In this document: in pieces, positions 1 through 10,764 of the stretch | Position numbering within the stretch: position 1 is the first letter of the stretch | Layout: each line of letters starts with the position of its first letter | Assembly (NCBI RefSeq): GCF_019430905.1 | Contig: NZ_JAHYCA010000003.1 | Location: 186,001 to 250,000, forward strand | Source: Billgrantia antri | GTDB lineage: Bacteria > Pseudomonadota > Gammaproteobacteria > Pseudomonadales > Halomonadaceae | Direction: 5' to 3' | Length of the DNA: 64,000 nucleotides | Notes under the pieces: model-generated | Told to the model about the DNA's origin: nothing | Databases searched by the model: none | The model's input: only the letters and a program-made list of their open reading frames with translations | Position numbers and translations under genes: made by a program

Positions 1-196
1 AGTAGCGATCGGCGATCGCCTCGTGGGGATAGATGTCGCGCCCCAGGCGCAGCAGCCGAGCGGCGAGCTCCGGCTCGGCCCGGGCCCAGCGCGGCCACAG
101 CGTCGAGGCGCTGAACGCCAGACTGCCGGCGGCCAGGGTGCCGGTCAGGGTGAGGAAGCGACGACGGCTGAGCGTCGTGGATGAGGTCGTGGTCAT
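1..196 (-). CDS. Tat-exported protein, N-terminal part only
   Basis: The gene runs off the left edge, so only about 65 codons are visible. They begin with a twin-arginine signal, S-R-R-R-F-L-T-L-T-G, followed by a hydrophobic stretch and an Ala-rich cleavage region, so the product should be exported folded by the Tat system. The segment after the signal (AARLLRLGRDIYPHEAIADR) resembles small Tat-signal subunits of membrane FAD dehydrogenases (gluconate 2-dehydrogenase subunit 3-like), but too little is visible to be sure. The start at 196 is preceded by a GAGGG ribosome-binding site. It is divergent from the sigma-54 activator gene at 521 and lies behind a sigma-54 promoter, which suggests it is that activator's target. 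Confidence 0.6.
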   Translation of the reverse strand, partial: MTTTSSTTLSRRRFLTLTGTLAAGSLAFSASTLWPRWARAEPELAARLLRLGRDIYPHEAIADRY

Positions 197-224
197 GGGC
201 GTGCCCTCGGTTGTTATTGGAAGC

Positions 225-242
225 CGTCACGTCGCGGTGACG
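225..242. promoter_or_regulatory. Inverted repeat CGTCAC-N6-GTGACG in the leader of the Tat gene
   Basis: The two 6-base arms at 225-230 and 237-242 are perfect complements. The repeat lies just downstream of the predicted sigma-54 start site (about 248), so it is in the leader. It could be an operator or an RNA hairpin. The role is unknown. Confidence 0.3.
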
Positions 243-258
243 ATCACGCCCAGTGCTT

Positions 259-274
259 GGCAGCTTCCGTGCCA
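259..274 (-). promoter_or_regulatory. Sigma-54 (-24/-12) promoter for the Tat-exported protein gene
   Basis: The minus strand reads TGGCACGGAAGCTGCC, close to the sigma-54 consensus TGGCACG-N4-TTGC. The GG and GC elements are separated by exactly 10 bases. The predicted start is near 248, about 50 bases before the start codon at 196. The adjacent divergent gene encodes a sigma-54-dependent activator, which fits. Confidence 0.7.
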
Positions 275-520
275 AAATCACGGAATTAACACCCAATCAA
301 TTGAAAGGTTTGAGAAAACTCGGAACCACGCAGACACTCTCAGCCGATCGCCATCGCCGCAACGTGACAGATGGGAGGTGAACGGGACGTACGCCCGCTA
401 CAGGGCGTTTACAGGGGATTTACAGGTGTAACGGGGGCGACGAAGGTCGTATGACCGCGGGCTTTTCTTCCCTTTACCTTGAGAGAACAAGCACAACGAC
501 CCCAATCGGGGAGGCACGCC

Positions 521-2500
<1,980 letters not shown>

Positions 2501-2770
2501 GTCGCTCCCGAGGGCCCGGCGTCCCTTGAGCGCCAGGCCCTCTCTGCAAGACGTACCTCAGGCGCACCACTCACGCCAAGCGTTGACGCGCCGAAATGCC
2601 CTCCCTGAACGCGCACACTATAGTGAAATCGGCAGCGCATCGGACTCACGCCGTGTTCAGGGAGTCGATATGAGAAGAACAATCGCCGAGCAGCGACGCG
2701 CAACCCGGCTGGCCGCACGCCGAAGCAACGGTCCGGTCGCTGGCACACGACGACAGCGGTAACTGACCGC

Positions 2771-5563
2771 ATGGCCCTTGCCCTCGTCATCCTGCTACCG
2801 CTGCTGGGCGCGGTGCTTCCTGCGCTTCGCCGTGGCGGCACGTCTCGGCAGCTCGCATGCCTCGCCGCCCTGCCCGCGTTTTCGAGCTTTGCCCTGCTGC
2901 TGAGCTGGCTGCCGCAAGTCTCGAGCGGCGAAATCATCATTCGCGAGCTGACCTGGTTGCCCTCGCTGGGATTGAACGTGGCCTTGCGCCTCGACGGCCT
3001 GGGCCTGCTGTTCGGCCTGGTGATTACCGGCATCGGCTGCCTGATCCTGCTCTATGCACGCTATTACTTCGAGGGCAGCGCCTCGGCCGCGCGCTTCTAC
3101 ACGCTGATGCTGCTGTTCATGGCGGCCATGCTGGGTATCGTGCTGTCCGAAAACCTGCTGTTCATGCTGGTGTTCTGGGAACTGACCAGCCTGGTGTCGT
3201 TCCTGCTCATCGGTTTTCACAGCCACCACCATGCATCCCGACTGGGCGCTCGGATGTCGCTGGTGATCACCGGCGGCGGTGGACTGCTGCTGCTGGGCGG
3301 CATCGTGCTGCTGGGCCAGGCCGCCGGCGGATATGAACTCTCGATAATCCTCGAGGCCGGCGACCGCATCCGCGCACATGAGCACTACGCCCTGATGCTC
3401 AACCTGGTTCTGCTCGGGGCCTTCACCAAGTCGGCCCAGTTCCCCTTCCACCTGTGGCTGCCCCACGCCATGACGGCGCCGACGCCGGTCTCCGCCTATC
3501 TGCACAGCGCCACCATGGTCAAGGCGGGGCTGTTCCTGCTCGCCCGGCTGCATCCGGCCCTCGCGGAGACCGACCTGTGGTTCCACCTGGTCAGCCTGAC
3601 CGGCATGCTGACACTGATGGTGGGCGCCTTCGTGGCCATGTTCATGCACGACATGAAGGGGCTGTTGGCCTACTCCACGGTCTCGCACCTGGGGCTGATC
3701 ATGCTGCTGCTGGGCCTGGGCACGCCCATGGCGGTAGCCGCGGCGCTTTTCCACCTGGTGTGCCATGCACTGTTCAAGGCGCCGCTGTTCATGATGGCGG
3801 GTTACGTCGACCGCGCCACCGGAACCCGCGACATGCGCCACATCAACGGCATGTGGCGCTTCATGCCGGGGCTGATGGCGCTGTCAGCCATCCCCGCCGC
3901 CGCCATGGCCGGCCTGCCGCTGATGAGCGGCTACCTGAGCAAGAAGATGCTGTTCAGCGAGAGCCTGCTGGTGGCTACGCCCGCCTGGGCGACACTGGTG
4001 ATTCCCGTCTGGGTGACCCTGGCGGGGCTGTTCTCGGTGGCCTACTCGATTCGCATCTTCCATAACGTCTACTTCAACGGCCGGCCCGTCGACCTGCTCG
4101 TATGGCCACCCAAGGAGCCCCGCCCGGCGGCACTCACGCCCATTGCCCTGCTGGCTCTGGCCACGCTCTATGTGGGCCTGGCACCGACGGGCCTCTATAC
4201 CTACCTGGTCCACCCGGCGTTCCAGGCATCTCGGCAGGCCGAACTTGCCGCCTACGACTTCGCGGTACTGGGCGGCGCCCTGCCCATGATCATGAGCCTC
4301 GTCGCGCTGGCGGGCGGCGCGCTCTTTTATCACATTCGCGATCCGCTGTTCCGTCTGCACGCCCAACTGCCCGAGGTGGATGCCAAGGAGATCTTCGACT
4401 GGATCATGCTGCGCATCATTACCCTCTCCCAGCAGCGCGTGTTCCAGCTCGAGAACGGTTCGCAGCAACGCTACCTCACCTTCATCATGATCACCGTGGT
4501 GGTGCTGGTCGGCATGGAACTGCTCAGCGTGGCACGCTGGCACGGCGGCATGGTGCTGGGACCGATCGACCCACTGACCGTGCTGGCCGCCATCCTGTTG
4601 TGTCTGGCGGCCATCGGCGTGGTCGTGTTCCATCACTATCGGCTGCCGGCCCTGTTGCTGCTCGGGGTGACCGGGCTCTTCGTCACTGTCGCCTTCGCCC
4701 GCTTCTCGGCGCCGGATCTCGCCCTGACCCAACTGATGGTGGAAGTGATGGCGGTGGTGATCATGATGCTGGCGCTCTCCTTCCTGCCCCAGCAGTCGCC
4801 CAGGGAGTCCTCGCGCAGGAGAATGACACGCGACCTCGCCATTGCCGGACTGATGGGCTGCGGCGTGGCGGCCTTCAGTTTCGCCATCCTGACCCGGCCG
4901 CAGCAGAGCATCTCCGACTTTTTCCTTGCCAACAGCCTGCCCGGCGGCGGCGGCACCAACGTGGTCAACGTGATCCTGGTGGACTTCCGCGGCTTCGATA
5001 CCCTGGGCGAGATCACCGTGCTGGGTATCGCGGCGCTGGCAGTCTTCGCCTTTACTCGCGACCTGCACCTCAAGGAACGGGTGGTCGACACCAATCCCGG
5101 GCATTGGGTCGCCGAGCCGCACCCGATCATGCTCGGCACCGTGGCCAGACTGGTGCTGCCGGTCGCCCTGCTGGTCTCGGCCTATATCTTCCTGCGCGGT
5201 CACAACCTGCCCGGGGGCGGCTTCATCGCCGGGTTGATCACCGCCGTGGCACTGACCCTGCAATACATGGCGGGCGGTCTGGTGTGGGCGCAGGCACGCA
5301 TGTTGACAGCGTTCCGACCGCTGATCGGTGCCGGCCTGTTGATCGCCGTGCTCACCGGCCTCGGCAGTTGGCTGTTCGGCTATCCGTTCCTTACCTCGGC
5401 CCATGGCCATCTGCACCTGCCGTTGATCGGCGACATCGAGCTGGCCACCGCCATGCTCTTCGACCTAGGTGTCTATGCCACCGTGGTCGGGGCAACGCTG
5501 TTGATACTGGCCAACCTCGGCAAGTTGATGACCGTGGCCGGCCCCGGCAAGGAGATTGGCTGA
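2771..5563 (+). CDS. mrpA: Mrp Na+/H+ antiporter subunit A with fused subunit B domain
   Basis: A 930-residue polytopic membrane protein, the largest subunit of the Mrp/Pha/Mnh cation/proton antiporter, related to NuoL of complex I. The N-terminal two thirds carries the proton-conducting fold, with [20 protein letters not shown] around residues 225-250. The last third carries an MrpB-type domain ([17 protein letters not shown]). This A-B fusion is typical of group 2 Mrp systems such as Sinorhizobium PhaAB, and explains why no separate mrpB follows. It is the first of six overlapping genes. The complex exports Na+ using the proton motive force and supports salt and alkali tolerance, as expected in a halophile. 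The ribosome-binding site is weak. Confidence 0.93.
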   Translation: MALALVILLPLLGAVLPALRRGGTSRQLACLAALPAFSSFALLLSWLPQVSSGEIIIRELTWLPSLGLNVALRLDGLGLLFGLVITGIGCLILLYARYYFEGSASAARFYTLMLLFMAAMLGIVLSENLLFMLVFWELTSLVSFLLIGFHSHHHASRLGARMSLVITGGGGLLLLGGIVLLGQAAGGYELSIILEAGDRIRAHEHYALMLNLVLLGAFTKSAQFPFHLWLPHAMTAPTPVSAYLHSATMVKAGLFLLARLHPALAETDLWFHLVSLTGMLTLMVGAFVAMFMHDMKGLLAYSTVSHLGLIMLLLGLGTPMAVAAALFHLVCHALFKAPLFMMAGYVDRATGTRDMRHINGMWRFMPGLMALSAIPAAAMAGLPLMSGYLSKKMLFSESLLVATPAWATLVIPVWVTLAGLFSVAYSIRIFHNVYFNGRPVDLLVWPPKEPRPAALTPIALLALATLYVGLAPTGLYTYLVHPAFQASRQAELAAYDFAVLGGALPMIMSLVALAGGALFYHIRDPLFRLHAQLPEVDAKEIFDWIMLRIITLSQQRVFQLENGSQQRYLTFIMITVVVLVGMELLSVARWHGGMVLGPIDPLTVLAAILLCLAAIGVVVFHHYRLPALLLLGVTGLFVTVAFARFSAPDLALTQLMVEVMAVVIMMLALSFLPQQSPRESSRRRMTRDLAIAGLMGCGVAAFSFAILTRPQQSISDFFLANSLPGGGGTNVVNVILVDFRGFDTLGEITVLGIAALAVFAFTRDLHLKERVVDTNPGHWVAEPHPIMLGTVARLVLPVALLVSAYIFLRGHNLPGGGFIAGLITAVALTLQYMAGGLVWAQARMLTAFRPLIGAGLLIAVLTGLGSWLFGYPFLTSAHGHLHLPLIGDIELATAMLFDLGVYATVVGATLLILANLGKLMTVAGPGKEIG

Positions 5564-5901
5564 TGGAGCTGCTCTACGCGATAACCCTGGGCGTGCTGAC
5601 CACCTGCGGGATCTACCTGGTGCTGCGGGCGCGCACCTTCACGGTCATCCTGGGGCTCACCCTGCTTTCTCACGCGGTCAACCTCTACCTGTTCGCCTCG
5701 GGCCGCCTGGTTGCCGGCGCGCCGGCCATCGTCGGCCTAAGCGAGCGCTCCGCGGACCCGTTGCCTCAGGCGCTGGTGCTGACCGCGATCGTCATCGGCT
5801 TCGCCATGACCGCCTTCGTGGTCGTGCTGGCACTCAAGGCGGCGGTGGAGCTGCGTAACGACCACGTCGACGGCGAGAACCCGGACGAGGACCGCGCATG
5901 A
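5563..5901 (+). CDS. mrpC: Mrp antiporter subunit C
   Basis: A 112-residue, three-helix membrane protein related to NuoK, with the conserved LGLTLLSHAVNLYLFASG segment. Its ATG overlaps the last base of the mrpA stop (TGATG), indicating translational coupling. The C-terminus is short, charged and probably cytoplasmic. It is an obligate part of the Mrp complex; family and position leave little doubt. Confidence 0.93.
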   Translation: MELLYAITLGVLTTCGIYLVLRARTFTVILGLTLLSHAVNLYLFASGRLVAGAPAIVGLSERSADPLPQALVLTAIVIGFAMTAFVVVLALKAAVELRNDHVDGENPDEDRA

Positions 5902-7421
5902 GCCACGCCCTGATCCTGCCGATACTGCTACCGCTGGTTACCGGGGCGGGCCAGCTGCTGCTCTACCGGCTGCCGTTCGGCGTGCAGCGCCTGATGGGCA
6001 TCGCCAGTACCCTGGGCCTGGTGCTGTTGGGCCTCTGGGCCCTGGTCATAGCGGGCTCGGGGGAGTATCACCTCTACCACGCCGGCGACTGGCCCGCCCC
6101 CTTCGGCATCGTGCTGGTCCTGGACAGGCTCTCCGCCATCATGCTGGCACTTACCGCCGTGCTGGGGTTTTGCTGTCTGCTCTACGCCAGTAGCGGCACC
6201 GACAAGCGCGGCGCGCATTTTCACGCCCTGTTCCAGTTCCAGTTGGCCGGCCTCAACGGCGCCTTCCTGACCGGCGACCTGTTCAACCTATTCGTGTTCT
6301 TCGAGATCCTGCTGATCGCCTCCTATGCCCTGCTGCTGCACGGCGGCGGCCGCGCCCGCAGCCGCGCCGGGCTGCACTACGTGATCATCAACCTGGTGAG
6401 TTCGGCACTGTTCCTGATCGCCTTGGGGACTCTCTACGGTTTAACGGGCACCCTCAACATGGCCGACCTGGCCTTGCGGGTGGCGGAGGCGCCAGCGGAA
6501 GATGCGCCGCTGCTCGCCGCGGCCAGCCTGATTCTACTGGTCGTGTTCGGTATCAAGGCCGCCGTCCTGCCGCTGTTGTTCTGGCTGCCCCGCGCCTATT
6601 CCGCCTCCAGCGCACCGGTGGCCGCGCTCTTCGCCATCATGACCAAGGTGGGCATCTATGCCATTCTGCGCGTGTTCCTGCTGGTCTTCGCGTTGGGCGA
6701 GGCCCCGGTCAACGCAACCGCCTGGGGCTGGCTGTGGCCGCTGGCGCTGCTGACCCTGGCACTGGGCGGCGTCGGGGTGCTGGGCTCGAACAGCCTGCGC
6801 ACCCTCACCGCCTATCTGGTGATTCTCTCAGTGGGCACCCTGTTGGCCACGATAAGCCTCGTCACTCCGGGCTCCCTCGGCGCAGCCCTCTTCTACCTGA
6901 TCCACAGCACTGCCATGACCGCAGTGTTCTTCCTGCTGGCCGACCTGCTGGGCCGGCAGCGCGAGGCGGGCTACGACCGCTTCTCGGCGGTTGGCCCCAT
7001 CGGGCATCGCTGGCTCCTGGGCACTCTGTTCTTCGTCGCCGGCATCGCCATGGTGGGCCTGCCACCGTTCAGCGGCTTCGTCAGCAAGGCCTGGATCCTC
7101 CAGGCCAGCGCGCAGGAGCCACAGGGGTTATGGCTGTGGGGCGTGCTGCTGGCCGCCGCGCTGCTGACCTTGATCGCCATCAGCCGTACCGGCAGCAACT
7201 GGTTCTGGCGCCCCGACGACATGGCCAGGCCATACCCGCTCGAGCGCGGCCCGCTGGCGCTGGTGTTTGCCATGGTCGGCCTCAACGGGCTGCTGGCGGC
7301 ATTCGGCGAGCCGGTGATGGGCTATCTCGAACTGACCGCGGAGCAGCTGCTCGACCCACAGGCCTATATTGCCGCCGTGCTGCCGCAGGCCATCGCCTCG
7401 GCACAGGAGATCGCACCATGA
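5898..7421 (+). CDS. mrpD: Mrp antiporter subunit D
   Basis: A 507-residue polytopic protein homologous to NuoN/NuoL-type proton-translocating subunits. Conserved segments include GDLFNLFVFFEILLIASYAL and LLFWLPRAYSASSAPVAALF, with the membrane Glu in FFEILL and the Lys in FGIKAAVLPLLFW being the family's ion-translocation residues. It overlaps mrpC by the four bases ATGA and mrpE in the same way. With MrpA it forms the proton channel modules of the antiporter. Confidence 0.93.
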   Translation: MSHALILPILLPLVTGAGQLLLYRLPFGVQRLMGIASTLGLVLLGLWALVIAGSGEYHLYHAGDWPAPFGIVLVLDRLSAIMLALTAVLGFCCLLYASSGTDKRGAHFHALFQFQLAGLNGAFLTGDLFNLFVFFEILLIASYALLLHGGGRARSRAGLHYVIINLVSSALFLIALGTLYGLTGTLNMADLALRVAEAPAEDAPLLAAASLILLVVFGIKAAVLPLLFWLPRAYSASSAPVAALFAIMTKVGIYAILRVFLLVFALGEAPVNATAWGWLWPLALLTLALGGVGVLGSNSLRTLTAYLVILSVGTLLATISLVTPGSLGAALFYLIHSTAMTAVFFLLADLLGRQREAGYDRFSAVGPIGHRWLLGTLFFVAGIAMVGLPPFSGFVSKAWILQASAQEPQGLWLWGVLLAAALLTLIAISRTGSNWFWRPDDMARPYPLERGPLALVFAMVGLNGLLAAFGEPVMGYLELTAEQLLDPQAYIAAVLPQAIASAQEIAP

Positions 7422-7927
7422 CGCCATCACAGTTGCGCACCCGCCAGTTCTGGCTGCCGCATCCCCTGTTCTCGCTGTTCCTGGCACTGCTGTGGCTGCT
7501 GATGGTCAATGACTTCAGCGTGGGCCATGCCCTGCTGGGGCTGGCCCTGGGCGTGGTCATCCCCTTCGTGACCCACGCCTTCTGGGCCGAGGAGGCGAAA
7601 ATCAAGCGCCCCCTACCATTGCTGCGCTACCTGCTGGTACTGCTGGTGGACATCCTGCGCTCCAACCTGGTGGTGGCCCTGCGCATCCTGCGCCCCGCCC
7701 GACACCTGCAGCCTGGCTTCTTCCTCTACCCCTTGCGCCTGGACGATGACTTCGCCATCACCATCCTGGCCAGCACCATCTCACTGACGCCGGGCACCGT
7801 CTCGATCCACTACGATGCCAAGGCCAATACCCTGCTGGTGCACGCCCTGCACCTGGAGGACGAGGCCGAAGCCATCGCCACCATTCGTGAACGCTACGAG
7901 CAGCCACTCGAGGAGATCTTCCGATGA
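7418..7927 (+). CDS. mrpE: Mrp antiporter subunit E
   Basis: A 169-residue membrane protein with two or three N-terminal transmembrane helices and a soluble C-terminal domain carrying the family signature ASTISLTPGTVSIHYD. MrpE has no complex I counterpart and is needed for assembly and Na+ transport of the complex. It overlaps mrpD (ATGA) and mrpF (ATGA). Confidence 0.92.
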   Translation: MTPSQLRTRQFWLPHPLFSLFLALLWLLMVNDFSVGHALLGLALGVVIPFVTHAFWAEEAKIKRPLPLLRYLLVLLVDILRSNLVVALRILRPARHLQPGFFLYPLRLDDDFAITILASTISLTPGTVSIHYDAKANTLLVHALHLEDEAEAIATIRERYEQPLEEIFR

Positions 7928-8193
7928 TCGCCATCGTCATCACGATCGCCATGACGCTCTTCGCCATCGCCGCCCTGCTCAATCTCTACCGCCTGGCCGT
8001 CGGCCCGGATATCGTCGATCGGATCCTGGCGCTGGACACCCTGATGATCAACAGCATCGCGCTGATCGTGCTGGCGGATATCCGGATGGGATTGGGCGTG
8101 CTGTTCGAGCTGGCGCTGCTGATAGCGCTGATGGGTTTCGTCAGTACCGTCGCCATGAGCAAGTACCTGCTGCGGGGGGATGTGATCGAATGA
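7924..8193 (+). CDS. mrpF: Mrp antiporter subunit F
   Basis: An 89-residue protein with three transmembrane helices. It carries the MrpF signature RLAVGPDIVDRILALDTL, with the conserved acidic residue of helix 2. Start and stop overlap mrpE and mrpG by ATGA, so the operon is tightly coupled. Confidence 0.92.
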   Translation: MIAIVITIAMTLFAIAALLNLYRLAVGPDIVDRILALDTLMINSIALIVLADIRMGLGVLFELALLIALMGFVSTVAMSKYLLRGDVIE

Positions 8194-8543
8194 CCAGCAT
8201 CGACATGCCGGGGTTGCTGCAGCTCATCGTCGCCGCCTTCCTGTTGTTCGGTGCCCTGGTGGCGCTGATCGGCTCCTGGGGGCTGGCCAAGCTGCCCGAT
8301 TTCTACACTCGCCTGCACGGCCCCACCAAGGCCAGCACCCTGGGCGTCGGCTGCACGCTGATCGGGTCGCTGCTCTATTTCAGCTACCAGCAGGGCGGTG
8401 TCTCGTTCCAGGAGGCCCTGGTGACGATCTTCCTGTTCGTCACCGCCCCGGTCAGCGCCCACATGATGGGCAAGGCCGCACTGCGCCGCCGGCTTCCGGG
8501 CGTGACCCGCACGCGCAACATGCCCGACTTGTCCGAGAAATAG
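8190..8543 (+). CDS. mrpG: Mrp antiporter subunit G
   Basis: A 117-residue protein with three transmembrane helices. The family motif GLAKLPDFYTRLHGPTKAST is present, followed by a basic C-terminal tail. It is the last gene of the Mrp operon and ends 10 bases before the convergent AhpD-like gene. No obvious terminator separates the two. Confidence 0.92.
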   Translation: MTSIDMPGLLQLIVAAFLLFGALVALIGSWGLAKLPDFYTRLHGPTKASTLGVGCTLIGSLLYFSYQQGGVSFQEALVTIFLFVTAPVSAHMMGKAALRRRLPGVTRTRNMPDLSEK

Positions 8544-8553
8544 CGAGGCGAAG

Positions 8554-9138
8554 TTACGCCGAGGCGATCGGCCTGCCCACGCTGAGTGCCTCGACCAGGT
8601 TGGCGGGCAGTTCACCGAAGGCCGCGTCGGGCTCGGCGCCGAGGCCGTCGAGAATGCGCGTAAAGAAGGCGCGCCCGGCCACCACGGCGACGATGTCGAA
8701 GATCTCCTCATCCGCGAACCCATGCGTCCGCAGCGCTTCGATATCCTCGGCGCCGACCTCCTGGGCGCGGCAGGCCACCTTGGCGGCGAAGGCCATCATC
8801 TTGCGCTCCGCCTCGCTGAGCGGCCCCGTTTCGCCCGCCACCATGGCCTGAGTGGCCTCCATGCCCATCAGCTCGGCGAGAACCTTGGCATGGGCCAGCG
8901 AGCAGTAGGAGTTGCCCAGGGCCCGGGCGGCGGCGAGCGTCACCAGCTCGTAGCGGCGCGCCTCCATGGGGCGTCGAATGGCCGCGATCAGCGCCGCCCA
9001 GCACTTCATCACCTCGGGGCGGTGACAGAAGACCCGGGCATAGTTGGGCAAGAATCCGAAATGAGCCTCCTGGCGCCGGTACATCTCCTTGACCTCACCC
9101 TCGGCCTGTTCCGGGAAAATCGTCTCGATATAGCTCAT
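8554..9138 (-). CDS. Carboxymuconolactone decarboxylase/AhpD-like peroxidase-related protein
   Basis: A 194-residue all-helical protein of the CMD/AhpD superfamily, matching the 'uncharacterized peroxidase-related enzyme' subgroup. The AhpD motif C-x-x-C-x-x-x-H is reduced to N-S-Y-C-S-L-A-H, so only the second cysteine and the histidine remain and a classical dithiol mechanism is unlikely. The gene ends 15 bases before the start side of the next minus gene region and reads in the same direction as the cysteine synthase-glutaredoxin gene upstream, so the two may be co-transcribed. Its presence fits the thiol-redox theme of this locus. The substrate is unknown. Confidence 0.75.
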   Translation of the reverse strand: MSYIETIFPEQAEGEVKEMYRRQEAHFGFLPNYARVFCHRPEVMKCWAALIAAIRRPMEARRYELVTLAAARALGNSYCSLAHAKVLAELMGMEATQAMVAGETGPLSEAERKMMAFAAKVACRAQEVGAEDIEALRTHGFADEEIFDIVAVVAGRAFFTRILDGLGAEPDAAFGELPANLVEALSVGRPIASA

Positions 9139-9153
9139 GTCGACATCTCCGTC

Positions 9154-10644
9154 TCAGGCCGTGGCGGAGCGTGGGTGCAACCAGGCCGGCAACAGGAGCC
9201 GGGGATCGATTCTCGCCTCACGGTCGTAGGCGACACCACACGCTGCCAGGCGCTCTCCCAGGCTGCCGTTCTCCCAAGCCTCGAACAGCTCGCCACAGCC
9301 ACCGAGCGGCTCACCACCGATGAAGATCTGCGGGATGGTGGGCGCCCCGGTTCGCTGCGCCAGCACCGGACGCAGGCGCACGCCCATGTCGTACTCCTGA
9401 TAGGCAGGCGAATCGAGATCCACGCTCAGGTAATCAACCCCCAGCCGGGCGAAGAGCTTGCGTGCCGCCCAGCAGAACTCGCACCAGGCGAGGGAGAACA
9501 TCACCACCGTCGCCTGGGCCAGACACTCTTCCAGCCTGCGCTCGGCCTCGGCATCCCGCTCCAGTTCCGCCGGCTCGGCAACCCGTGGCACGCTGGCGGC
9601 AGCCGGACGTGGTGCGGGCACGTCGAAACGACAGCCCGGCGTCGAGCGCGACAGGGCCAGTTCCTCCTCGTTCATCTCGTCCTCGATGCCCTCGAACAAC
9701 GGTGTGGACTGGTAGCGCTCACCCGTGTCGGGCAGCATGCACACGACATGGCTGCCGGAAGGTGCCCGACGTGCCACGTCCAGCGCCGCGGCCAGGGTCG
9801 CGCCGGCCGAGATACCGACGAAGATACCCTCCTTGCGGGCCAGCTCTCGGGCCAGGCGCAGCGCCTCCTCTCCCGCCACCGGCACGATCTCGTCCACCAT
9901 GCCGGCTGCCACCGTCTGCTGGGTCAACGGCGAGATGAAATCCGGGCTCCAGCCCTGCATCAGGTGCGGGCGAAAACGCGGATGGCTGGCTCCCACTGGC
10001 TGCGTCTCGCCGCTGCCCAGCAGCGGGGCGTTGTCGGGCTCGGCCACCACGATGCGGATGCGCGGATCGGCCGCCTTCAACACCCGGGATACGCCCTTGA
10101 GCGTGCCGCCAGTGCCGAAGCCCGTCACCCAGGCATGAATCGGCTCGCCCTGGAAGTCGTCGAGGATCTCCCGCGCCGTGGTGCGGCTGTGTACTTCGGC
10201 ATTGGCCTCGTTCTCGAACTGGCGACAGAGGAAGTAGCCATGCGCTTCGGCCAGCTCGATGGCCTTGGCCAGCATGCCGCTGCCCTTCTCGGAAGCCGGC
10301 GTCAGCACGACGCGGGCCCCGAGGAAGCGCAACAGCCGACGCCGCTCCAGGCTGAAGCTCTCGGCCATGGTCACTACCAGCGGGTAGCCCCTGCGCGCGC
10401 ACACCATGGCCAGGCCGATGCCGGTATTGCCGCTGGTGGCCTCGATCACCGTCTGGCCCGGACGCAGCGCTCCGCTACGCTCGGCCGCCTCTATCACCGC
10501 CAAGGCCATGCGATCCTTCACCGAGCCCATGGGATTGAAGGCTTCCACTTTCACATGCACGTTGACGTCCGGCGGCGCAAGCCGGGCAAGTCGCACCAGC
10601 GGCGTACGGCCGACGGTTTCCAGAATGCTGGCGTAGCGGGTCAT
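9154..10644 (-). CDS. Cysteine synthase-glutaredoxin fusion protein
   Basis: A 496-residue protein with two enzymes in one chain. Residues 1 to about 310 are a PLP-dependent cysteine synthase (CysK/CysM fold) with the PLP lysine K43 in GSVKDRM, the substrate loop TSGNTG and the phosphate loop GTGGT. After a linker of about 50 residues rich in acidic residues, residues 380-470 form a glutaredoxin with active site C388-E-F-C391 and the family segment TIPQIFIGG. The start at 10644 was chosen for its GAGGAG site; a longer frame upstream lacks one. It should couple O-acetylserine or a related substrate with a thiol, or reduce a persulfide or mixed disulfide formed during the reaction; this coupling is inference. 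Tandem 12-bp repeats lie in its promoter region. Confidence 0.85.
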   Translation of the reverse strand: MTRYASILETVGRTPLVRLARLAPPDVNVHVKVEAFNPMGSVKDRMALAVIEAAERSGALRPGQTVIEATSGNTGIGLAMVCARRGYPLVVTMAESFSLERRRLLRFLGARVVLTPASEKGSGMLAKAIELAEAHGYFLCRQFENEANAEVHSRTTAREILDDFQGEPIHAWVTGFGTGGTLKGVSRVLKAADPRIRIVVAEPDNAPLLGSGETQPVGASHPRFRPHLMQGWSPDFISPLTQQTVAAGMVDEIVPVAGEEALRLARELARKEGIFVGISAGATLAAALDVARRAPSGSHVVCMLPDTGERYQSTPLFEGIEDEMNEEELALSRSTPGCRFDVPAPRPAAASVPRVAEPAELERDAEAERRLEECLAQATVVMFSLAWCEFCWAARKLFARLGVDYLSVDLDSPAYQEYDMGVRLRPVLAQRTGAPTIPQIFIGGEPLGGCGELFEAWENGSLGERLAACGVAYDREARIDPRLLLPAWLHPRSATA

Positions 10645-10687
10645 GGTGAATCTCCTCGGGTGGCTATGCCGACAGGGTTGGCCCGCG

Positions 10688-10735
10688 CCGAGGAAGCGAG
10701 CGTGGAAGCCAGCGTGGTTTTTCACGGACTATACT
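10688..10735. promoter_or_regulatory. Tandem 12-bp repeats and -10 box between the fusion gene and its divergent regulator
   Basis: On the plus strand GCGTGG occurs at 10700-10705 and 10712-10717, with a degenerate copy CCGAGG at 10688-10693, all exactly 12 bases apart. A run of T follows, and TATACT at 10730-10735 is a good -10 box for the regulator gene at 10765. Read on the minus strand the element is GAAAAA then CCACGC, CCACGC, CCTCGG, the same order and period as before osmC at 13564-13599. Direct repeats of this kind are the usual targets of SARP/BTAD regulators, so autoregulation and control of the divergent fusion gene are likely (inference). Confidence 0.6.
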
Positions 10736-10764
10736 TGAACCGTTCCCTACCACTGGGGCAGACG

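Noticed and set aside
2501-2770. Possible small gene before mrpA
   Set aside because: The 78-codon frame is Arg/Ser-rich with no ribosome-binding site; the gap probably holds the mrp promoter, but no pair of hexamers with good spacing was found.
4102-5562. Long plus-strand frame inside mrpA leading into mrpC
   Set aside because: Out-of-frame Arg/Pro-rich shadow; mrpC begins at 5563.
8722-10764. Upstream extension of the BTAD regulator frame across the cysteine synthase gene
   Set aside because: The real gene begins at 10765, where the winged helix starts; the upstream part is antisense to two good genes.
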